DNA from: Mageeibacillus sp. UBA1046
GTDB taxonomy: Bacteria; Bacillota; Clostridia; Saccharofermentanales; DTU023
DNA: 33,016 nucleotides
NCBI GenBank assembly: GCA_002316595.1
Contig: DCDV01000017.1
Location: 66,147-99,162, forward strand
Direction of reading: 5' to 3'
Shown one piece after another: positions 7,633 through 16,000 of the stretch. The notes beneath the pieces were generated by a model. The model ran no database searches and was not told the DNA's origin. It worked only from the letters and a program-made list of their open reading frames with translations. Every line of letters starts with the position of its first letter. Position 1 is the first letter of the stretch. The position numbers and the translations under genes were made by a program.

Positions 7633-8535
7633 ATGAACATATACAATACGCTGCTTGCAGCAACAAATAGTATCTTAATATCTTCCTTGATAGGAGCCGG
7701 AATCGCTCTGGCACTTGGCGCAATCATACTGGTAGTTTTTAAAATTTTCGCTGTACCTGTTGACGAAAGAGCGAAAAACCTTAATGAACTGCTGCCAGGC
7801 GTAAACTGCGGCGGCTGCGGTTACTCAGGCTGTATGGGTTACGCTGAAGCACTGGTTGAGGGAACAGAGACTGAGACTACCCTGTGTACAGCCGGCGGAG
7901 CAGAAACTGCAGATGATGTGGCGGAATTTCTAGGTGTTGCGCCTGGAATATATATCCCTACCGTTGCCCATGTCTATTGTCAAGGATCTGATTTTCATAC
8001 TGAAACACGCTATGACTATACCGGTCCTGATAATTGCGCCGCTGCCACTGGCTTGTTCGCCGGACCAAACAGCTGCACTTATGGATGTCTGAGTATGGGA
8101 GATTGTGTGGACGCATGTAAATTTAATGCTATCTATATTGAAGAAGGCGTTGCCAGAGTCAATCATGAGAACTGTGTTGCTTGCGGCAAATGTGTTGAGG
8201 CCTGCCCCAAGTACCTGCTTCACATGATTCCCAAACATGAAGCGGCAACAGTTGTCTCCTGCAGTAATCACTGGCCGGGAGCGAAGATCCGTAAAGAGTG
8301 CAGTATTGGTTGTATAGGCTGCACTCGTTGTGTTAAGGTTTGTCCGGTAGAAGCTATTTCTATGGACGACAACCTGGCAATTATTGATCAGAATATCTGT
8401 ATTCATTGCGGCGACTGTGTTGAAATATGCCCTACTGCTTCTATTACTCAAGGCTTAATAGCGGCTCCCGGAACTCATCAGGATTCTCCCAAGGCCAAGC
8501 CTATGGTGAAGAAGGAGCAAAAATCAGCCTCGTAA
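7633..8535 (+). CDS. rnfB: Rnf complex ferredoxin-type subunit RnfB
   Basis: The electron-entry subunit that receives electrons from reduced ferredoxin. It has an N-terminal membrane helix (about residues 18-38), then a cluster motif C59/C62/C67/C85 (CGGCGYSGC), and four further cysteine groups near 148-162, 181-191 (CVACGKCVEAC), 227-237 (CIGCTRCVKVC) and 256-266 (CIHCGDCVEIC), implying about five [4Fe-4S] clusters. At 300 residues it is longer than proteobacterial RnfB (about 190) and fits the clostridial multi-cluster form. The tail from about 280 is Lys/Pro-rich and probably disordered. It is the last gene of the operon, 10 bases after rnfA. PFOR, encoded further along, is a likely source of the ferredoxin. 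Confidence 0.95.
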   Translation: MNIYNTLLAATNSILISSLIGAGIALALGAIILVVFKIFAVPVDERAKNLNELLPGVNCGGCGYSGCMGYAEALVEGTETETTLCTAGGAETADDVAEFLGVAPGIYIPTVAHVYCQGSDFHTETRYDYTGPDNCAAATGLFAGPNSCTYGCLSMGDCVDACKFNAIYIEEGVARVNHENCVACGKCVEACPKYLLHMIPKHEAATVVSCSNHWPGAKIRKECSIGCIGCTRCVKVCPVEAISMDDNLAIIDQNICIHCGDCVEICPTASITQGLIAAPGTHQDSPKAKPMVKKEQKSAS

Positions 8536-8548
8536 TGTTGCCGACCAC

Positions 8549-8577
8549 TTGCGTATATTCATTGAATGTGATAATAT
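8549..8577 (+). promoter_or_regulatory. Predicted promoter for rpmB
   Basis: TTGCGT at 8549-8554, a 17-base spacer, and TAATAT at 8572-8577 with an upstream TGA (extended -10). It starts only 13 bases after the rnfB stop, so rpmB probably has its own transcription even if rnf messages read through. Confidence 0.5.
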
Positions 8578-8643
8578 TCTCTTTGCGCGTTTATCGAGAT
8601 AATTCTCTAAACAGCTAGATAATCCGGACAGGGGGGTGCGAAT

Positions 8644-8841
8644 ATGGCTAAATGCGAAGTATGCGATAAGAGCATGTTTTTCGGCAGAAAGATACGTATT
8701 ACGCGTTCTCAGATTTCACGCCGTGCTAAGACCAGACAAAAGGCAAATGTAAAGCGGGTGCGTGTAATGGTTGATGGTACACCGAAAACTATGCGTGTCT
8801 GCACCAGATGTCTGAGAAGCGGAAAAGTACAGCGTTCATAA
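8644..8841 (+). CDS. rpmB: 50S ribosomal protein L28
   Basis: A 65-residue basic protein matching bacterial L28, a structural protein of the large ribosomal subunit. It is the zinc-binding form, with CEVC near residues 4-7 and CTRC near 57-60, plus the central RRAKTRQKANVKRVRV basic stretch. A GGGGGG-containing ribosome site lies just upstream of the ATG. It is monocistronic here, with a predicted promoter upstream and a strong terminator downstream. Confidence 0.97.
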   Translation: MAKCEVCDKSMFFGRKIRITRSQISRRAKTRQKANVKRVRVMVDGTPKTMRVCTRCLRSGKVQRS

Positions 8842-8865
8842 TACTTGCATAATTTAATTAAAAGG

Positions 8866-8898
8866 ATTCCTGGAATTTGTAATTTCAGGAATTTTTTT
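8866..8898 (+). terminator. Rho-independent terminator after rpmB
   Basis: A 12-bp stem (8866-8877 with 8881-8892, one G-U pair) with a three-base loop TGT, followed by a run of six T at 8893-8898. It lies 24 bases after the rpmB stop. Confidence 0.88.
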
Positions 8899-9006
8899 GT
8901 CGTTCGTAAGAGTTATCTCAAGATTTTCGAATTGCCCGTTCTCTCGTCTGAAATGCCTCGAACGGCTCGAAGATCTAACCTTAATGATACGAAATATCAA
9001 CGATCG

Positions 9007-9102
9007 TCTGCGAAGTCTCACTGGCTGCATTCTGCGAAGTCTCACTGGTTGAATTCTGCGAAGCCTCACTGGCTGCATTCTGCGAAGTCTGATTGGCTGA
9101 AT
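9007..9102. repeat. 24-bp tandem repeat array, four copies (minisatellite)
   Basis: Four contiguous 24-base units at 9007-9030, 9031-9054, 9055-9078 and 9079-9102, each beginning TCTGCGAAG and sharing a CACTGG-type core (GATTGG in unit 4). Units 1 and 3 end in GCAT while 2 and 4 end in GAAT, so there is a 48-base higher-order period. The array ends eight bases from the 3' end of the minus-strand gene and lies beyond the rpmB terminator. Because 24 is a multiple of three, open frames with eight-residue repeats exist on both strands, but none has a credible start. The rest of 8899-9110 holds nothing else I recognise. Confidence 0.9.
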
Positions 9103-9110
9103 TTATGCGG

Positions 9111-10289
9111 CTACTCAGTCCCGTCAGGACCAAATCGCCTGACTTCCACAACTCTTTCTTCCAAACGCAGGTTTTTATTAGTCAATGAGTAGACGGATAT
9201 GGTGCTGGAACCAATTTGGCGCATCATGACTCTGTCATCTGGCATGATAAGAGCAAAATCGTGCTCCTCTTTATCTTCAGAGGCATCTTTCAGAACCAGA
9301 ATGTCGCCAACTTTCGCATAACGCAGATCAATTAACTCAGTCTCAGTATTGACAGGCAGGCTGACACTATCGCCCAGCTTAGCAATCGACGCTGATTGAG
9401 GGAAGGCACTGATACCGCTCATCATAGAGGAAAGGTAGAGCACACCGGTCATATCTATGCCGGAAATTGTTAAACCTCCGGGCACCCATGTAGCTCTCTC
9501 AAAGGTTAGAGCCGCGCTGACCAGGGCTGATGCAATATCTGATGATCCTGGCATGTCCTCTGTGGGGTCCAGGATGAAAACATCGTGCTTGCTTATCCAG
9601 CCCTGTACTCCTTGCGGCAGTCTGATACGTAACACCTGAACATCTTGATAATCGGCATAGAGGATACTTCCAAGAGGAGCTTTTGCGATTATTGTGCCTC
9701 CTTGGGCATGACTCATAATATTTTTCTCAGGTGTACGTATGACAACCTTATACAAAGCTTGCTCAGGATCCAGTCCGGAGACATCTGCAGATACGTCAGA
9801 CCTGGATACATAACCGGTGAGACCATAGCAGGTTTTTACCTTTAAAAAACGTTCGTCCGAGGCATCCAGCAATTGCAGTCCTTCATTAAATAGCAGCTGA
9901 GCTGCTCTTTCAGATCCCCTGCCTGGCTCAGATTGCAGCCAGCAGCTATTGGCAGTCACTACTACAGAATTATTATCATCGTCCTGATGCAGCGGTTCTG
10001 ATTCAACCTGCGTCGGCAAGGTCTCTTCGTTACTGTCAATAAAGACTTGGGGAAGTATCCAGAATATCCCGGCCAGAATAAGCAGGCCTATTACAGCAGC
10101 AATAAGCCAGGGAGGCAATCTGCGCTTCTTCCTGGAAATGTAGATACCTTTAAGATCATCTGAGCTTGGTCCTTCCGGAGGCACGATCTGTGAGGGACCC
10201 GGCAAATCCTTTGGAATTATCTTGATTTTTTCAGACGTCTTATCCGGATCTATCTTTTTTATCTTTTTATCTTGATCTTTCTCAGTCAC
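9111..10289 (-). CDS. Membrane-anchored SH3b protein with degenerate NlpC/P60-like domain
   Basis: A 392-residue protein with a basic cytoplasmic N-terminus, one membrane helix at about 60-80, two SH3b-like domains (about 108-165 and 180-240), and a C-terminal region (about 265-372) that follows the NlpC/P60 layout. In that region the catalytic DCSG is DMTG (M280 in place of Cys). The first histidine appears kept (H343 in HDFALIM), while the third catalytic position aligns with R357. Two SH3b domains plus NlpC/P60 is the architecture of YkfC-type gamma-D-glutamyl-diamino acid peptidases, so this looks like an inactive, wall-binding relative. The start is a GTG at 10289 with AGAGG upstream, overlapping the acpS end by eight bases, which implies translational coupling. 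The assignment of the last domain is by eye. Confidence 0.65.
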   Translation of the reverse strand: MTEKDQDKKIKKIDPDKTSEKIKIIPKDLPGPSQIVPPEGPSSDDLKGIYISRKKRRLPPWLIAAVIGLLILAGIFWILPQVFIDSNEETLPTQVESEPLHQDDDNNSVVVTANSCWLQSEPGRGSERAAQLLFNEGLQLLDASDERFLKVKTCYGLTGYVSRSDVSADVSGLDPEQALYKVVIRTPEKNIMSHAQGGTIIAKAPLGSILYADYQDVQVLRIRLPQGVQGWISKHDVFILDPTEDMPGSSDIASALVSAALTFERATWVPGGLTISGIDMTGVLYLSSMMSGISAFPQSASIAKLGDSVSLPVNTETELIDLRYAKVGDILVLKDASEDKEEHDFALIMPDDRVMMRQIGSSTISVYSLTNKNLRLEERVVEVRRFGPDGTE

Positions 10290-10668
10290 TTAAATCGCCT
10301 CTGAGCAGATAGCAGACAGCAGCGGCATATGAACGCTCATGTGTGATACTGATGGCAATATCCAGACCATTCAGCTCCTGATAGCGAGCTTTAGCATTAT
10401 TCTTCAGTACTATATAGGGCGCCCCTCTGTCATCTTTGCAGATCTCAATATCCGTAAACTTTATTCCGCTGGTCATCAGTCCGGTGCCCAGCGCTTTGGC
10501 AGTTGCCTCTTTAGCAGCAAAATAGCCGGCCAGAGACTCCGCTTTGCCGGCACAGGAGGCTGTCTCCCCGGGAGTATAAACCCGCGCCAGAAAGCGCTCC
10601 GCCTGCATATCTAATACCCGTTCAATTCTGCTGATCTCCAGCAAATCCAATCCGCAACTAATTTTCAT
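10282..10668 (-). CDS. acpS: Holo-[acyl-carrier-protein] synthase
   Basis: A 128-residue enzyme that transfers 4'-phosphopantetheine from CoA to a serine of acyl carrier protein, activating fatty acid synthesis. The magnesium-binding residues are visible as D8 (GLDLLEI) and E54 (AAKEATAKALG), and the C-terminal SITHERSYAAA motif is present. I start it at the ATG at 10668, giving the sequence MKISCGLD and a normal family length; an in-frame upstream methionine would add nine residues with no family support. It lies 76 bases after the helicase-loader gene and overlaps the SH3b gene by eight bases, so it is probably part of the dnaD operon. Confidence 0.93.
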   Translation of the reverse strand: MKISCGLDLLEISRIERVLDMQAERFLARVYTPGETASCAGKAESLAGYFAAKEATAKALGTGLMTSGIKFTDIEICKDDRGAPYIVLKNNAKARYQELNGLDIAISITHERSYAAAVCYLLRGDLSD

Positions 10669-10744
10669 AAATACCTCAGTAACCCCGCTGCACAATGATT
10701 CCAGCTAAAGCATAAAAACATGTCGTTTTCTACCAATCTATGAA

Positions 10745-11752
10745 TCAACTGCGGTCCTTGCGGCGCAGATCCACATAGGGTAACTGATAACAGAGGAAAT
10801 TACCACTGATACGGCTGGCAATTCTCTTATCGTACACTCTGCGCAGATCGTTAGCGCTCAGATTGCTGGCTATAACAGTATGAAGATTCTCCCTGTGTCT
10901 GTCGTCTAATAATAAGAGGAGGTCAGTATAACTTGCGTCTTTTTGAATCTCAGTTCCCAGATCATCTAAAACCAGCAGATCACAATCCCATAATGCTTCT
11001 GTAAGCAGCTGCATTTCCCGAAAACGATCAGGATCCGGACGGAAGCTGTTTTTCAGCTGATGCCATTCTTGCATTAAGTCAAAGAACACTGCAGCCGGCA
11101 GCATGAAGACCGCATAACCTCTCTCCATAATATCAGCAGCGATACTGCTGATTACCCAGCTCTTGCCACTCCCTTCCTGCCCCGAGAAAAAGAGATTTCT
11201 ATTCTCTAACACCGAGAAATATTTACAATAGGTACGAACAATATCCTTTAAAGTCTCCATATACTCTCTGGGTTTCATTGTCCTTCCATCTGTAGTTATC
11301 TCCTCCGGATATAGACGGATATCCCAGTTCTCAAATCTTGCCTGAGGAAGCAGTGCAGAAGGGAGCATGCGTGCCAGTTTTTCCTGGCGTAATTTATCAT
11401 AGCAGCTGCAATAATTGTTACCTGCCAACCCGGTATCCTGACATTTTGAGCAATGCCACTTTGGCTCGTCATAGTCATGGTTGATGCCATATTGATTTAG
11501 CAGGCTCTGCAGTCTTTTTTTATAATTCTCCAGTTCCCGGGAAGCATGGTCCAGATCGGCTTTATTGTTACCCAGGGATGCTTGCAGATAGCTGATGCCG
11601 AAGTGATTGACTGCTCGCTCACATTCTAAAATATCCGGATACTCTTTATGTATCGCCTCGCTTTGATTTTCAGCAGCGGCTAAAGCAGTATTGCGCCTTC
11701 TGGCATACTCTCTTTCAATCTCCTGATTAATCTCTCGATTCAACTCGCGCAT
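10745..11752 (-). CDS. DnaC/DnaI-family replicative helicase loader (AAA+ ATPase)
   Basis: A 335-residue AAA+ ATPase expected to load the replicative helicase onto DNA. The N-terminal region is coiled-coil-like (about 1-90) and is followed by a zinc-binding group, C101/C104/C115/C117 (WHCSKCQDTG...CSC). The ATPase domain has Walker A GQEGSGKS at 191-198, Walker B DLLVLDDLG around 258-266, and a sensor-1 region ending in N297. It starts 10 bases after the DnaD-domain gene stop, with only a weak ribosome site, consistent with coupling. IstB-type transposition helpers share the fold, but no transposase is near and the DnaD neighbour supports a replication role. Confidence 0.88.
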   Translation of the reverse strand: MRELNREINQEIEREYARRRNTALAAAENQSEAIHKEYPDILECERAVNHFGISYLQASLGNNKADLDHASRELENYKKRLQSLLNQYGINHDYDEPKWHCSKCQDTGLAGNNYCSCYDKLRQEKLARMLPSALLPQARFENWDIRLYPEEITTDGRTMKPREYMETLKDIVRTYCKYFSVLENRNLFFSGQEGSGKSWVISSIAADIMERGYAVFMLPAAVFFDLMQEWHQLKNSFRPDPDRFREMQLLTEALWDCDLLVLDDLGTEIQKDASYTDLLLLLDDRHRENLHTVIASNLSANDLRRVYDKRIASRISGNFLCYQLPYVDLRRKDRS

Positions 11753-11762
11753 TTATATCTTT

Positions 11763-12848
11763 CTACGGATTATCAGCATCAAGCTCTTCCGTCTGATTCC
11801 GGGGTTCATTCGAATTTTTATCAGCGATAAATTTGTCGGGACTAGCAATGTCAGTTTTATCTGTATGCATCTTGGGATAGGTCAATCCGAATGCTTCATC
11901 ATAATCAGCATTGGAGTTGTTACCTTCATAGTTATCGCGATTAGCTGACTTGGCTGCTTTACTGACAGTTTTGGCATTTTTGCTTTGCAGCCAACTCTTG
12001 CGTTCATTTTCTATATCTTCTTTAGTTTTGATGCCCTGGCTGTGCCAGCGGCGTAAAATTGTATCTACATAACGTAAATTCGGTCTGCTGCTGCCGGTTG
12101 TCTCTTCCAGGGCCAAGTCAATGATTTCTTTATCATAATCCAGCTCATCAACCCAGCTTTCGACCATACGCAAACCCGGTTCAGTAAAGGATATCCTTAA
12201 TACCTTACAGATGTGCCTGTAAAGATTCAGAAATAATTCATTTTCTTCATAGAAGGCGCTTAGCTCAGAAAAAGTTTTCACACCATGTTTAGACCATCTG
12301 GCAGCGATAGAATTGAGAAACGGCCGGTTTAGTTTTCCCCATTTGTCGGAAGCAGTGGCTTCAGCAAATAGAGCCTGAACTACCGCGGGTTCGAACTTAT
12401 ACTTTAAGAACCAGTCGTCTATCATATCGTACCAGGAGTGCGTCATAAGGCCTTGGAAGTATTCGTTATTAATCGCAGTCACTACTTGCTCTCGTTCGCT
12501 GATTACTTCAGGAGACAAGATGACAGGTTCATCTCGCGGTATGCCCTCCAGTAAGGTCCTGAGCTCAACTGCTTTCATGTCAGACAGCCTTATTCCTTCT
12601 TTACTAAGAATAATGATATTCTCTTCTACCAGCTTGTTCAGGGAGAGATCAAGATCCTTGGGAGTTATAGAGAGTCTGAGAGACAAGTCCTTCCTGGAGA
12701 TTTCTCTCTTGCCGTTCTGGAAGGAAGAGAGGAGAAGCAGATAGCATTTTACGGCAGCTCCGTCCAGCCTGGGCATATATTCGTGAATGAATATATCCGG
12801 CACAGCGGTGTCTGACAATAAAAATTTATCTTGACCGTTTATCTCCAT
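11763..12848 (-). CDS. DnaD-domain replication initiation protein
   Basis: A 361-residue protein of the DnaB/DnaD family of Gram-positive replication initiation proteins, which act with the helicase loader at origins or restart sites. A winged-helix-like region is at about 50-85, followed by two DnaD-type helical domains at about 120-200 and 210-284. The second ends in YVDTILRRWHSQGIKT, the family signature. The tail is polar and probably disordered. I chose the ATG at 12848 because TGAGG lies just upstream. A GTG at 12905 would add 19 residues, but it falls inside a palindrome at the predicted transcript 5' end. It heads an operon with the loader, acpS and an SH3b protein. Confidence 0.86.
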   Translation of the reverse strand: MEINGQDKFLLSDTAVPDIFIHEYMPRLDGAAVKCYLLLLSSFQNGKREISRKDLSLRLSITPKDLDLSLNKLVEENIIILSKEGIRLSDMKAVELRTLLEGIPRDEPVILSPEVISEREQVVTAINNEYFQGLMTHSWYDMIDDWFLKYKFEPAVVQALFAEATASDKWGKLNRPFLNSIAARWSKHGVKTFSELSAFYEENELFLNLYRHICKVLRISFTEPGLRMVESWVDELDYDKEIIDLALEETTGSSRPNLRYVDTILRRWHSQGIKTKEDIENERKSWLQSKNAKTVSKAAKSANRDNYEGNNSNADYDEAFGLTYPKMHTDKTDIASPDKFIADKNSNEPRNQTEELDADNP

Positions 12849-12895
12849 CAATAACCTCAAAATATCGAAATCGGTTTGAAATCCGGCTGATAGAA

Positions 12896-12925
12896 AGCCC
12901 GTCACCCTTATAAGGGGGACGGGCT
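12896..12925. promoter_or_regulatory. 30-bp near-perfect palindrome over the predicted dnaD start site
   Basis: Arms of GCCCGTC and GACGGGC flank a self-complementary CCCTTATAAGGG core; the only mismatch is an A opposite G. It lies three bases downstream of the predicted -10 box, so it spans the likely transcription start. It could be an operator bound by a dimeric repressor, a 5' hairpin stabilising the message, or a terminator for PFOR; the last is weak because only TTTC follows on the minus strand. Confidence 0.6.
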
Positions 12926-12928
12926 CTA

Positions 12929-12957
12929 ATTATAACATAGGGCATTTCGCTTGTCCT
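12929..12957 (-). promoter_or_regulatory. Predicted promoter for the dnaD-loader-acpS operon
   Basis: On the minus strand, TATAAT (12929-12934) is an exact -10 with an upstream TGT (extended), separated by 17 bases from AGGACA (12952-12957), a -35 matching four of six consensus bases. Transcription would start near 12922. Confidence 0.6.
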
Positions 12958-13005
12958 CAGGATGTCAGCAAACATTGTGTATGCCGTCAGGACATGCAGC
13001 GGTGA

Positions 13006-16000
13006 TTAATCAGCCATGCGTAAATAGTTCTGATAGCGTTCATCAGCCGCTAAACGGGAGTTCTCAAAGATCTCCTTGACCTTCTCTTCAGGATAGGTCC
13101 TGTACAGTGAAGTGTAACGGACTTCCTTCTCCAAGAAGTCAGTATACGGACGCTTCGGCTCTTTGGAGTCGAGAATGAATGGATTCTTCTCTTCTGCCTT
13201 GAGAGCGGGATTGAAGCGGTAGAGGTGCCAGTAACCGGTCTCTACTGCGTCTTTTTGGCGTTGCTGGGCAACGGTAAGCCCGCCCTTAATACCATGATTG
13301 ATACAAGGAGCATACGCTATGACAAGTGATGGACCGTCCCAGGCTTCCGCTTCGCGTAAGGCTCTCAGGGTCTGAAGCTGATTGGCTCCCATGGCGATTT
13401 GTGCCACATAGACATAACCATAGGTCATAGCCATAGCACCAAGATCCTTCTTTTTCACTGCCTTGCCGCCTGCGGCAAATTCAGCGACGGCACCCAGATT
13501 GGTTGCCTTAGAAGCCTGCCCGCCTGTGTTGGAATATACTTCGGTATCCAGTACTAAAACGTTAACGTTCTCACCGGATGCCAGTACGTGATCGAGACCG
13601 CCATAACCGATATCATAAGCCCAGCCGTCACCGCCGATAATCCAGGTAGATCTGAGCATGAGGTAATCCTTCAGCTCAAGGATATTCGCGACCAGCACAG
13701 CTGCTTCTCCCTCTGTGGAAGATGCTTCCAGAGCTGCTATCAGATCCGCAGAAACTGCCCGGGTCTTTTCGGCATCGTCTTTGTCAGTCAGCCAGTTATT
13801 AATAGGTTCAGTCAGGCCGGAAATATTCTTCTCAGCCAGCTGTTTCACTTGAGCTGTTACTCTGGCTCTCAGCTGCTTAACGCCCAGATGCATACCCAGA
13901 CCATATTCAGCATTGTCTTCAAACAAGCTGTTTGCCCAGGCAGGACCAAAGCCTTCCTGATTTGGAGTATAGGGCATGGAGGGAGCAGAACCGCCCCAAA
14001 TTGAAGTACAGCCGGTAGCATTGGCGATTTGCATGCGATCACCGAATAGTTGTGTGACCAGAGAGACATAAGGTGTCTCACCGCAGCCTGAGCAAGCGCC
14101 TGAGAACTCTAAGAGAGGCTGTTCAAACTGACTGCCCTTAATTGACGCCTTACCCATCGGGTTGGCCTTTCTCGGCAAGCTGACAGCATAATCCCAGTTT
14201 TTGCTTTCGAGATAATGATCTCCGATAGGCTCCATGACCAGAGACTTGGTCTTGGTCGGGCAGGTCTCGGCACATACGCCGCAGCCGGTGCAGTCTAATA
14301 CTGACACCTGAATACGATACTTGTAATTATCATAAGGTTTCGAGCCCTGCAGGGTTGGGAATTCTTCCGGAGCATTGTCCGCTTCTTCATCCGTCAACAG
14401 GAAAGGACGAATACATGCATGCGGACATACTAGTGAACATTGGTTGCACTGTATGCAATGCTCCGGGAGCCATTTGGGTACATTTACCGCGATTCCGCGC
14501 TTCTCGTATTTGCTGGTTCCCTGAGGGAAGGTACCGTCAGCTGCATCCTTGAAAGCGGAGACCGGGAGGGTGTCACCCATTTGGGCATTCATGACATCAA
14601 CGATGCGGGTGATGAAATCAGGTACATTACGCTCAACTGCTTCATCATCCGGAGCATTGGCCCAGTCAGCCGGAACGTCCATCTTCTTAAGATTCTCAAC
14701 ACCGGCATCGACCGCTTTATAGTTCATGTTGACTATCTCTTCGCCTCTTCTGCCATAAGACTTTACAATTGCTTCTTTCATGTACTTGACAGCATCATCA
14801 ATAGGAATGACCTTGGCAATTTTAAAGAAGGCTGCCTGACAAATGGTATTGATACGATTGCCCAGACCAATTTCATTTGCCAGAGTAACGGCATCGATCG
14901 TATAAAAATCGATATCGTTGTTGGCGATAAAGCGTTTCATATGTCCCGGGAGATGTTCAGTAAGCTCTTGTTCATCCCACAGTGTATTCAGCAGGAAGGA
15001 ACCGCCCCTTTTGAGAGGTGTGAGCATATCGTATTTATCAACATAAGCCTGGTTATGACAAGCGACGAAGTCCGCTCTGTTAACCAGATACGGCGCTTTA
15101 ATCGGGTTATGCCCGAAGCGCAGGTCAGAAATGGTAACTCCGCCTGACTTCTTTGAGTCATAGCTGAAATAGCCTTGAGCATACATATCGGTGTAGTCAC
15201 CAATAATTTTGATAGAGTTCTTATTCGCTCCAACTGTTCCATCAGAGCCAAGTCCCCAGAAACGAGCAGCGATCGTGCCTTCTTTGGTAACATCGATTGC
15301 GTCTCCGGTTGGTAAAGACAGATTGGTAACATCATCTTCAATACCGATGGTAAAATTGTGTCTGGGTTTGTCTTGCTCGAGATGATTGTAAACAGCGTTG
15401 ATTTGGTCAGGAGTTGTATCTTTGGAGCCTAGTCCGTAGCGCCCGCCGACGATAACCGGTTTGCGATCGCTTTCACTAAAGACGTTTTTGACATCTAAAT
15501 ATAGAGGCTCACCCTCTGCTCCCGGCTCTTTGGTACGATCAAGAACTGCAATTTTCTTACAGGTCTCGGGAATAACTTCCAGCAGACGTCTGCCTGAGAA
15601 GGGGCGATACAGATGTACATTGACAGCTCCGACTTTTTTGCCTTGGGCATTCAGATAATCTACTGTCTCACACATGGTTTCAAATACTGAACCCATGCAG
15701 ATGACTACTTTATCAGCATCTTCAGCACCGTAGTACACAAAGGGCTTATACTCGCGGCCGGTCAGCTCAGTCATGTCGTCCATGCATTCTTCAACAATGT
15801 CTGCCAGACGATCATAATAAGGGTTGGATGCTTCACGAGCCTGGAAGAAGATGTCCGGGTTCTGAGCAGTTCCACGCAACGTTGGTGCGTTGGGAGTCAA
15901 TCCTCTCTCACGGAAAGCATTGAGCTGCTCATAATCCACCATTTTGGCCAGATCTTCATAGTCCAGAACTTCGATTTTCTGAATCTCGTGTGAGGTGCGG

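Noticed and set aside
7930..8451. A 173-codon open frame antisense to rnfB.
   Set aside because: It lies wholly opposite the cysteine-motif region of rnfB, and its composition is explained by the reverse complement of those codons.
9007..9102. Possible CRISPR array.
   Set aside because: The units are directly contiguous with no unique spacers, and no cas genes are in the window. The same reasoning applies to the array at 32224-32372.
8845..9192. Plus-strand open frame of 115 codons with eight-residue repeats (SAKSHWLH-like), and a minus-strand frame with QPVRLRR repeats at 8854-9078.
   Set aside because: The plus frame starts at a TTG without a ribosome site, runs through the rpmB terminator and ends antisense to the SH3b gene. 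The repeated peptides follow from a 24-base tandem repeat, which is a multiple of three and so stays open by chance on both strands.
10745..11752. IstB-type transposition helper ATPase.
   Set aside because: It has the same AAA+ fold, but there is no transposase or inverted-repeat end nearby, and it carries an N-terminal zinc motif and a DnaD-domain neighbour typical of a helicase loader.
12849..12905. GTG start adding 19 residues to the DnaD-domain protein.
   Set aside because: The GTG falls inside the palindrome at the predicted transcript 5' end and lacks a ribosome site; the ATG at 12848 has TGAGG upstream.
14440..15147. A 235-codon open frame on the plus strand inside the PFOR gene.
   Set aside because: It is antisense to a highly conserved enzyme, shows no recognisable family or ribosome site, and is one of many antisense frames that overlap strong genes here.
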